DNA from: an uncultured Clostridia bacterium
GTDB lineage: Bacteria; Bacillota; Clostridia; Oscillospirales; Ruminococcaceae
NCBI GenBank assembly: GCA_937894185.1
Contig: CALCSA010000331.1
Location: 1-20,983 of the forward strand
Reading direction: 5' to 3'
Length of the DNA stretch: 20,983 nucleotides
Numbering within the stretch: the stretch's first letter is position 1; every line of letters begins with the position of its first letter. The notes under the pieces were generated by a model, which saw only the letters and a program-made list of their open reading frames with translations, was not told the origin of the DNA and did no database searches. Below, piece by piece: positions 15,384 to 20,983 of this stretch. Made by a program: the position numbers and the translations under genes.

Positions 15384-16166
15384 ATGAATATCCTACTGTA
15401 TTTCTTTGTTGTACTGGCCGCTACTACATTGGGAGCAGCCACCGGAATGGGTGGCGGGGTAATTATAAAGCCTGCTCTGGATGTGCTGGGGGATTTCCCC
15501 GCCGAAACCATTGCCGCCTTGTCCTCCGCGGCGGTATTGACCATGTCTATTGTCTCGGTGGGGCGGCATATCAAGGCCAAAACCGGGCTGGCTCCCAAGC
15601 TGGCCATCTATCTGGCGACAGGAGCCTTGGCGGGCGGAAGCATCGGCAACAGGATGCTGATCCGCTTGGCCGGCAACTGGGCAGATCATCAGGTAAAGGT
15701 GGTGCAAAACGCGGTTCTGGCGGCCCTTTTAGTCATTACCTTTGTGTATATGCTGCGCAAGGACTTCATAAAATCCCGGCAGTTGGCCGGGCCGCCCGGC
15801 GGATGCCTGACAGGCTTGGGGTTGGGGATTTGCTCCTCCTTTCTGGGGATCGGCGGCGGCCCTGTCAACGTGGCGGTTATTACATACCTGTTTTCCATGC
15901 CCACCAATGCGGCGGCAGTCTATTCGCTAATTACCATTTTGTTTGCGCAAATCAGCAAGATGGCGGCCCTTTTCTTGAGGGGGGAAATAACCCGGCTGCT
16001 GGTTCCCGTTCTGCCCGCTTTGCTGGTGGCAGCGGTGCTGGGAGGATGGATCGGCGCATCCTTTAACCGAAAGCTTTCTCCCAAGGTGTTGGGGATTCTG
16101 TTCAACGCCGTTCAGGTTTTGGTGTTCTTCATTTGCGTTTACAACATAGTTTCCTACTCCCTATAG
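15384..16166 (+). CDS. TauE/SafE (TSUP) family membrane exporter
   Basis: Inner-membrane protein of 260 residues with about eight hydrophobic segments in two similar halves. The first half opens with AATGMGGGVIIKPALD and the second with SSFLGIGGGPVNVAVI, the doubled Gly-rich motif of the family. Family members move sulfite, sulfoacetate and other organosulfonates or small anions, usually outward. The start ATG follows AAGGGGCTGCT. It lies just behind the catabolic operon and beside a decayed relative inside that operon, so export of an anionic end product is a reasonable but unproven role. Confidence 0.9.
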   Translation: MNILLYFFVVLAATTLGAATGMGGGVIIKPALDVLGDFPAETIAALSSAAVLTMSIVSVGRHIKAKTGLAPKLAIYLATGALAGGSIGNRMLIRLAGNWADHQVKVVQNAVLAALLVITFVYMLRKDFIKSRQLAGPPGGCLTGLGLGICSSFLGIGGGPVNVAVITYLFSMPTNAAAVYSLITILFAQISKMAALFLRGEITRLLVPVLPALLVAAVLGGWIGASFNRKLSPKVLGILFNAVQVLVFFICVYNIVSYSL

Positions 16167-16178
16167 GGCAGCCCAACC

Positions 16179-16220
16179 GCGCAAAACCGGCCGGCAATTG
16201 TATGCCGGCCGGTTTTGCGC
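16179..16220. terminator. 18-bp perfect palindrome, terminator or operator
   Basis: Arms 16179-16196 and 16203-16220 match over all 18 bases around the loop ATTGTA. The arms carry AAAA and TTTT internally, but no U-run follows the stem, so it is not a textbook terminator. It sits 13 bases after the TauE stop. Confidence 0.55.
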
Positions 16221-16226
16221 TATAAT
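16198..16226 (+). promoter_or_regulatory. Candidate sigma-A promoter for azlCD inside the palindrome
   Basis: A perfect -10 TATAAT (16221-16226) lies 17 bases after TTGTAT (16198-16203), which falls in the loop of the 18-bp palindrome. The spacer is exactly the palindrome's right arm, so a protein bound to the palindrome would block the promoter. The -35 is weak. Confidence 0.4.
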
Positions 16227-16298
16227 ATGGCAATGCCTCTGGCGGAGCTTGCCCCCCACAAGGCAGAACAAATCCGTACCACGAAAAGATGAGGTGTA

Positions 16299-17003
16299 GT
16301 GTTGACACGTAAGCAGCAATATCTTTGCGGGATAAAATCAGGCGTCCCGGTGATTTTTGGGTTTATTCCCGTTGGAATCGCCTACGGCATCATGGCGGAG
16401 CAGGCAGGGCTTCTGGCCGGGGAAACCGTCGCCATGTCCGTCTTTGTGTTTGCCGGAGCCAGCCAGATGATGGCGGTGGGCATGTATGGGCAGGGTGCCG
16501 GGCTTGCGTCCATGATTCTGGCGGCTCTAATCCTGAATTTGCGCCATCTCATCATGAGCACCTGTGTGATGAACCGGATGAAGCCTTGCGGAACCGGGTT
16601 TAAACTGTTGGCCGCCTTTGGAGTCACCGATGAATCCTTTGCCCTCTTCACCACAGAACAGGAAAGCCGGGCTACCCCGTGGTATTTCCTCGGCCTGATC
16701 ACCGTGACCTATACCTCTTGGGTGACAGGCTCCTTTCTGGGGGCCATTGCCGCCACCTTGCTGCCCTCCATCCTTTCCGCCAGCCTTGGAATCGCCCTCT
16801 ACGCCATGTTTATCGGCCTGATGATTCCCGGCGTCAAGCAGAATCTCCGTCTGGGCCTTCTGGTGGTGCTGACTGCGGTGGTCAACTCCGCTTTGTCTCA
16901 GGTGATCCCGTTTAGCTGGGCGCTGATTCTTTCCACCCTGCTGTGCGCGGGGGTGGGCGTTTTCTTTGTGAATCTGGACGAAGAGGAGGTTGAGGAAGGA
17001 TGA
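16299..17003 (+). CDS. azlC: AzlC-family branched-chain amino acid exporter, large subunit
   Basis: Inner-membrane protein of 234 residues. The family hallmarks are visible: IPVGIAYGIMAEQAGL near residues 24-39, FVFAGASQMMAVGM near 49-62 and LNLRHLIMSTCV near 80-91. Family members, paired with AzlD, export branched-chain amino acids or analogues. The start is GTG 16299 behind GAGG; TTG 16302, one codon later, is equally possible. It overlaps azlD by four bases. It does not obviously belong to the sugar-like pathway upstream. Confidence 0.93.
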   Translation: MLTRKQQYLCGIKSGVPVIFGFIPVGIAYGIMAEQAGLLAGETVAMSVFVFAGASQMMAVGMYGQGAGLASMILAALILNLRHLIMSTCVMNRMKPCGTGFKLLAAFGVTDESFALFTTEQESRATPWYFLGLITVTYTSWVTGSFLGAIAATLLPSILSASLGIALYAMFIGLMIPGVKQNLRLGLLVVLTAVVNSALSQVIPFSWALILSTLLCAGVGVFFVNLDEEEVEEG

Positions 17004-17317
17004 GAGCCGAAATTTTTACCCTGATACTGGGCATGGCCGCCGTCACCTATATTCCCCGGGCCATCCCCGCTGTTTTGACGGACAAGCTGCGCTTTCGCGC
17101 CAAGGTGGAAAAGTACCTCAAGCTCATTCCCTTTACCGCCATGGCAGCCCTTGTGTTTCCCGCCATCTTCTCCGTGGATGAAAGCCGCCCATACATTGGC
17201 GTGATCGGAGGACTGGCGGCGGTTCTGCTGGCGTGGAGAAAGCTCCCCCTGGCGGTAACGGTTCTGGGCTCCATCGGAGCTGTCCTGACGGTCTACCTGA
17301 TCAGCGGGGCGGCATAA
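17000..17317 (+). CDS. azlD: AzlD-family branched-chain amino acid exporter, small subunit
   Basis: Small membrane protein of 105 residues with about four hydrophobic segments, the usual AzlD size. TYIPRAIPAVL and the segment KYLKLIPFTAMAALVFPAIF are typical of the family. The ATGA overlap with azlC indicates coupled translation of the two-subunit exporter. Confidence 0.92.
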   Translation: MRAEIFTLILGMAAVTYIPRAIPAVLTDKLRFRAKVEKYLKLIPFTAMAALVFPAIFSVDESRPYIGVIGGLAAVLLAWRKLPLAVTVLGSIGAVLTVYLISGAA

Positions 17318-17362
17318 CACGCCGCAAGAATTCAGGCGGCGGCTGCCCTTCCAATTGTTTTT

Positions 17363-17398
17363 AAGACACGGTTTGGCCTTGTACAAACCGTGTCTTTT
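17363..17398 (+). terminator. Rho-independent terminator after azlD
   Basis: Perfect 13-bp stem, AAGACACGGTTTG (17363-17375) against CAAACCGTGTCTT (17384-17396), with an 8-base loop and ending in TTTT. The leading AA gives weak activity for the other strand too. Confidence 0.85.
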
Positions 17399-17444
17399 GT
17401 AGATCCAGGCGAAAAGCGGCTCCCTGCGTCCCGGGCCGCATTTC

Positions 17445-17474
17445 TTGAAAAGGCCGGGACAGTTGTGATAGACT
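17445..17474 (+). promoter_or_regulatory. Possible sigma-A promoter of the sigma-54 activator gene
   Basis: TTGAAA (17445-17450) and TAGACT (17469-17474) are separated by 18 bases, giving a leader of about 87 bases before ATG 17568. The match is moderate (5/6 and 4/6). The rest of the gap 17399-17567 shows no other clear element. Confidence 0.35.
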
Positions 17475-17567
17475 ATTGATACCGCCTTGCAGGTGCAGGC
17501 GCAATGTTCGCGATGTTATGGATGCCGATACTACGGGCTGTTACGGCCTGCTCTGAGGTGGGGGATT

Positions 17568-19478
17568 ATGGATAACCGCATTGCAATTATTCTGCCCAAC
17601 GACGTTTTGGTTCGGTCTGTAGAGAAGATTCTCTCTCGCATGGACTTGGATTTCCCGGTCTATCAGCTCCAAACCCAAGCGGCTCTGGCACTTGCCCAAA
17701 AGAGCATCGAGCAGGGCGCTCTGGCCATTGTCAGCCGGGGAATGACCGCCGCCTATCTGCGAGCCCGGCTAAACATCCCTGTTTGTGAAATTAAATACGA
17801 CTTCTTCCACTTTGCCTCCGCCATGGAAAAGGCCCTTGCCATCAGCGAGCGCATTGCCGTCATTGGGTTTATCGAGCAATATGCTTTGGCCGAGCGGGCC
17901 AAGGCATATGTGAGGGGCAATCAGAAGCAAATTCACGTGAAGATTTTGCCCAGCGACCAATTGGTGGAGCAGGAGATTGCGCGTTTTAGCAGCGAGGGAA
18001 TCACCACCTTTGTGGGAGGTTCCCTTGTGGTAAATACCGCCCACCGGCTGGGCTTTGAGGCCGTGTTGGTGGAGGCGGACGAAAAAGCTGTGGAGGACGC
18101 CCTTCAGGAAGCGCTGTACGAGCTGCGGCTCAGCTGTGAGCGGGAAGAGCGTTTTATGCTGATTCGCTCCATCCTCAACAGCGCCACCAACGGAATGTTT
18201 GCCGTAGACGCCTTTGGAACCATCACCGTCTGCAACCCCATCGCCAAAGTGATTTTGAGCAAGGTAGATACCCTCTGGCAGACCAAGACCATCCATCAGC
18301 TGATGCCAAAATCCGTGACGGCCCACACTTTGGAATCGGGCCGCCCTGTCAATGATGAGCTGATCAATTTGGGGGAAAGTATTTTTGCCGTCAGCTCCGC
18401 CCCCATTCTGGTGGAGGGGTTGTTCCGGGGGGCTGTCTTTACCATTCAAGAGGCGGACAAAATTCAAAAGCTGGATTTTAAAATCCGCAAAAAGTACATG
18501 GAGCGGGGCCATGTGGCCATGAAGACTCTGGAGGATATCATCGGCCGGAGCGCCGCCATTCTCGACTGCAAAAACAAGGCCCGGCGCTACGCCGGAGCGG
18601 ACAGCACCGTGCTGATACTGGGAGAAACCGGAACAGGCAAGGAGCTGTTTGCCCAAAGCATTCACAACCTGAGCAGCCGGGCCGACTGCCCCTTTGTAGC
18701 GGTAAACTGCGCCGCCTTATCCCCCAGCCTGTTAGAAAGCGAGCTGTTTGGATATGCCAAGGGCGCTTTTACCGGCGCCCGTAACGAGGGCAAGGCCGGC
18801 ATCTTCGAGCTGGCCCACACCGGCACCATTTTTCTGGATGAGATCGGCGAGCTCCCCTTGGAGGTTCAGTCCCGGCTGCTGCGGGTGATTCAGGAAAAGC
18901 AGGTGATCCGGGTAGGGGACGACCGGGTCATCCCGGTGGATGTGCGCATTCTCACCGCCACCAACCGGGACCTTGCCCAAGAGGTGGCAGAAAAGCGGTT
19001 CCGGGTGGATTTATACTACCGGCTCAACGTTTTGGAGCTTCATATCCCCTCCCTGAACCAGCGCCGGGAGGATATTCCTCTGCTGGTCCGCTATTTTGTA
19101 GAGCAGAAATGTGGCCACGCCGGATTTCCTCCCCCTTCCGTGCCCCAAGAGGTTCTGGATCTTTTTTGCCGCTTGCCTCTTCGGGGCAACATCCGCGAGC
19201 TTGCCAATCTGGTGGAGCGGGCGTTGGTGGTGGGGGAATTTTCCCGTCTGGATGAAAAATGCCTTGGAGATGCCTTGGCTAAAACCCGGCAACAGGGAGA
19301 TTCTCCCCCTGCGGAACCAACCCAGCGGAAGGTGCAAAAAATTTCCGAGCTGGAGCGGGACGCCATTCTGGACGCTCTGGCTCAATGCCGGGGCAATAAG
19401 AGCGCCGCCGCCCGAATGCTGGGAATCAGCCAATCCACCCTGTGGCGCAGACTCAAAGATGAAAACTTTTCAATTTGA
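17568..19478 (+). CDS. Sigma-54-dependent activator with PrpR-type sensory domain
   Basis: Enhancer-binding protein of 636 residues. An N-terminal PrpR_N-like domain (about 1-175) resembles those that sense propionate-pathway or other small organic acids, and a PAS-like domain follows (about 200-310). The AAA+ domain has Walker A GETGTGKE (352-359), the sigma-54 contact loop GAFTGA (399-404) and Walker B FLDE (422-425). The C-terminal Fis-type helix-turn-helix (NKSAAARMLGISQSTLWRRL) ends the protein. ATG 17568 follows GAGGTGGGGG; the frame runs back to TTG 17487 without a ribosome binding site. A near-consensus -24/-12 promoter lies 91 bases after the stop, so the likely target is the hydroxyacid dehydrogenase-prpF operon. 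The ligand is unknown. Confidence 0.95.
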   Translation: MDNRIAIILPNDVLVRSVEKILSRMDLDFPVYQLQTQAALALAQKSIEQGALAIVSRGMTAAYLRARLNIPVCEIKYDFFHFASAMEKALAISERIAVIGFIEQYALAERAKAYVRGNQKQIHVKILPSDQLVEQEIARFSSEGITTFVGGSLVVNTAHRLGFEAVLVEADEKAVEDALQEALYELRLSCEREERFMLIRSILNSATNGMFAVDAFGTITVCNPIAKVILSKVDTLWQTKTIHQLMPKSVTAHTLESGRPVNDELINLGESIFAVSSAPILVEGLFRGAVFTIQEADKIQKLDFKIRKKYMERGHVAMKTLEDIIGRSAAILDCKNKARRYAGADSTVLILGETGTGKELFAQSIHNLSSRADCPFVAVNCAALSPSLLESELFGYAKGAFTGARNEGKAGIFELAHTGTIFLDEIGELPLEVQSRLLRVIQEKQVIRVGDDRVIPVDVRILTATNRDLAQEVAEKRFRVDLYYRLNVLELHIPSLNQRREDIPLLVRYFVEQKCGHAGFPPPSVPQEVLDLFCRLPLRGNIRELANLVERALVVGEFSRLDEKCLGDALAKTRQQGDSPPAEPTQRKVQKISELERDAILDALAQCRGNKSAAARMLGISQSTLWRRLKDENFSI

Positions 19479-19514
19479 GTTATTCAAATTGAGGAAATTT
19501 ATTCATTTTGAATA
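19470..19514. promoter_or_regulatory. Candidate enhancer: three TCA-N3-TGA sites
   Basis: TCAATTTGA (19470-19478) and TCAAATTGA (19484-19492) form a perfect 9-bp inverted repeat with a 5-base spacer. A third site, TCATTTTGA (19503-19511), lies in the 15-base dyad TATTCA-TTT-TGAATA. The first overlaps the activator's stop codon. The group is 55-100 bases upstream of the -24 element, the usual place for an activator of this class. Confidence 0.6.
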
Positions 19515-19568
19515 TCCTTAGGAATACCCGTCCCTTGTTTTGAGCCAAAAGCAAGCAATTTATCAGGT

Positions 19569-19585
19569 TGGCACAGGATTTGCTT
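19569..19585 (+). promoter_or_regulatory. Sigma-54 (-24/-12) promoter
   Basis: TGGCAC (19569-19574), five bases, then TTGCTT (19580-19585): a near-perfect match to the TGGCAC-N5-TTGCW consensus. Transcription should start near 19595, about 36 bases before the start of the hydroxyacid dehydrogenase gene. An imperfect dyad at 19534-19555 just upstream could be another binding site. Confidence 0.9.
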
Positions 19586-19630
19586 GTTTAGTATGATTGG
19601 CAAAAGAAAAGACAAGGAGGCGGGTTTTTT

Positions 19631-20605
19631 ATGCAACTCGCACTGGCAGGCCCCTATCCTGCAGGGGTATACGAGCAGGTATGTGCTTTATTGCCGGGTT
19701 GGGAGGTTACACGCATTGACTCCCAACAAGAGCTGGACACTCGAACCGATCTGGAGTTTATCATCTTGCGCACCTTTAAGATGAACGCAGCTTTGATCGC
19801 GGCAAATCCCCGGCTGCGAATGATTCAGCGGTGGGGCGTAGGCTTTGATACCGTGGATATTGCAGCCGCAGGGGAACAGGGCATTCCGGTGGCGGTGGCG
19901 GCGGGGGTCAACTCCCACGCAGTGGCCGAGCACACCATTCTGCTGATTCTGGCAGCCCTGCGCAATCTGGTGCCCATTGCCACCGACACCGCAGCCGGCG
20001 GATGGGACCGCAACACCTATGCCGGACGCACTTATATGCTGGCGGAAAAGCAGGTGGGATTGGTGGGCTGCGGAGCCATTGGCCGGCATGTGACCGGGCT
20101 GCTGAAGGGGCTGGGGGCCAAGGTCTTTTACTACGACGCCTTTCGCCTCGACCGGAGCGCGGAGGAAGAACTGGGCCTTACCTATTTGGAGCTGGACGAG
20201 CTGTTTCTTCAAAGCGACATCGTCAGCCTCCATCTGCCCATGATGGAGGAAACCAAGGGGATGGTCGACCGAAAGCTTCTGAGCCGGATGAAACCCACCT
20301 CCCTGCTCATCAACACCTCCCGGGGTGGCCTCATTGACGAGGAGGCGCTGGCGGACGCCCTTAAAGAAGGCAAGCTGCTGGGCGCGGCGCTGGACAGCGT
20401 TTCTCAGGAGCCCTATCCCGCCGACGGCTGCCTGCGGGGGGCTCCCAACCTGATCATCACCCCTCATGTGGCGGGTACGGTAGTGGAGCTAAACCTCCAC
20501 ATGGCAAGGCGGGTATGCGAAAATGTGCTGGCCGTCTGCCAAAACCGGCCCCTGTCCCGGCGGGATTTGGTCAATGGCGCAACCTGCGAATACCCGACCA
20601 TATAA
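19631..20605 (+). CDS. D-isomer-specific 2-hydroxyacid dehydrogenase
   Basis: NAD-dependent oxidoreductase of 324 residues, interconverting a D-2-hydroxyacid and its 2-ketoacid in the cytosol. The nucleotide fold shows GLVGCGAIGRHV at about 144-155. The catalytic triad of the family is visible: Arg231 (NTSRGG), Glu260 (SQEP) and His279 (TPHVAG). Length is normal for the phosphoglycerate-dehydrogenase-like branch without a regulatory domain. ATG 19631 has a strong AAGGAGG 10 bases upstream. It is the first gene of the sigma-54 operon and is followed within 14 bases by a PrpF-family gene. The substrate is unknown; with PrpF next door a hydroxy-tricarboxylate or methyl-branched acid is plausible. 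Confidence 0.93.
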   Translation: MQLALAGPYPAGVYEQVCALLPGWEVTRIDSQQELDTRTDLEFIILRTFKMNAALIAANPRLRMIQRWGVGFDTVDIAAAGEQGIPVAVAAGVNSHAVAEHTILLILAALRNLVPIATDTAAGGWDRNTYAGRTYMLAEKQVGLVGCGAIGRHVTGLLKGLGAKVFYYDAFRLDRSAEEELGLTYLELDELFLQSDIVSLHLPMMEETKGMVDRKLLSRMKPTSLLINTSRGGLIDEEALADALKEGKLLGAALDSVSQEPYPADGCLRGAPNLIITPHVAGTVVELNLHMARRVCENVLAVCQNRPLSRRDLVNGATCEYPTI

Positions 20606-20619
20606 AGGAGTGTGAAATT

Positions 20620-20983
20620 GTGCGCAACGATACCTTGAGTTTTCGCTGTTCCATTGTCCGGGGGGGGACCAGCAAGGGGCTGTTTCTGCGGGAAAATGAG
20701 CTTCCGCCGCCGGGGGAACTGCGGGACAAAATTATCCTGAGGCTTCTGGGCAGCCCCGATGCCAGACAGATCGACGGTTTGGGGGGAGCCAATTCCCTCA
20801 CCAGTAAGGTTTGTATCATCGGGCCATCTCTGCGGGAGGGGATGGATGTGGACTATACCTTTGGCCAGGTGTCGGTGGAAAAGGCCAAGATCGACTGGCA
20901 GGGCAACTGCGGCAACCTCAGTTCGGCAGTGGGAGTCTACGCCGTGGACAAAAACTATGTCAAAGCCACAGAGCCCTACACCG
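20620..20983 (+). CDS. PrpF-family isomerase, 3' end missing
   Basis: N-terminal 121 residues of a protein in the PrpF family (2-methylaconitate cis-trans isomerase, 4-oxalomesaconate tautomerase, 3-methylitaconate isomerase), related in fold to diaminopimelate epimerase. Visible motifs are RGGTSKGLF near residue 14, DGLGGANSLTSKV near 47 and GNCGNLSSAVG near 88, whose cysteine is a catalytic residue in the family. GTG 20620 is the likely start, 9 bases after AAAGGAG (20604-20610). The gene is open at the window edge. It is the second gene of the sigma-54-controlled operon; the PrpR-like sensory domain of the activator fits a short organic-acid pathway. Which isomerisation it catalyses cannot be said. 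Confidence 0.92.
   Translation, partial: MRNDTLSFRCSIVRGGTSKGLFLRENELPPPGELRDKIILRLLGSPDARQIDGLGGANSLTSKVCIIGPSLREGMDVDYTFGQVSVEKAKIDWQGNCGNLSSAVGVYAVDKNYVKATEPYT

Noticed and set aside
1..20983. CRISPR arrays, insertion sequences, tRNA or rRNA genes and phage genes
   Set aside because: No regularly spaced repeats, transposase motifs, tRNA-like cloverleaf or phage proteins were seen by eye; a tool-based scan could still find a degenerate case.

Overview
The window looks like chromosome of an anaerobic Firmicute, most likely a Clostridia of the Oscillospiraceae type; this is an inference from gene content and style, with no marker gene to prove it. Pointers are strong AGGAGG-type ribosome binding sites, GTG and TTG starts, a moderately GC-rich coding sequence broken by one very AT-rich regulatory gap, a three-domain MetH without an activation domain, a sigma-54 activator with a PrpR-like N-terminus, and AzlCD and LarA-type genes.

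Layout. (1) 1-2472: 3' part of a cobalamin-dependent methionine synthase, closed by a bidirectional terminator. (2) 2566-3594, minus strand: LacI-family repressor, transcribed away from an AT-rich 0.5 kb region that holds its promoter and several dyads. (3) 4104-15297, plus strand: a long catabolic operon. It encodes a lipoprotein SsuA/TauA/NMT1-type binding protein, two paralogous permeases, two paralogous ATPases, a short-chain dehydrogenase, a zinc alcohol dehydrogenase, a class II aldolase, a phosphofructokinase-family enzyme, a decayed TauE-type transporter, a divergent triosephosphate isomerase and a LarA-superfamily protein. (4) 15384-17317: an intact TauE/SafE exporter, an 18-bp perfect palindrome, then azlC-azlD and a terminator. 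(5) 17568-20983: a sigma-54 activator followed by a near-consensus -24/-12 promoter driving a D-2-hydroxyacid dehydrogenase and a PrpF-family isomerase that runs off the window.

How the genes may work together. In region 3 an anion-type ABC importer is linked to two redox enzymes, a PFK-like kinase, an aldolase and a triosephosphate isomerase. That is the logic of taking in a sugar-like or polyol-like compound, oxidising or reducing it, phosphorylating it, splitting it and feeding triose phosphate to glycolysis. No PTS or simple sugar kinase is present. The sulfonate-type importer and TauE-type exporters make a sulfonated or otherwise anionic sugar a reasonable but unproven substrate. Region 5 looks like a separate hydroxyacid/tricarboxylate-type pathway under its own activator.

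The most interesting signals are four. The two ATPases carry complementary defects, predicting one degenerate and one canonical ATP site. A three-arm attenuator lies between the binding-protein gene and the permease genes. The triosephosphate isomerase frame continues upstream through its catalytic Asn and Lys to a well-placed ATC instead of ATG. A sigma-54 promoter is preceded by three TCA-N3-TGA sites.
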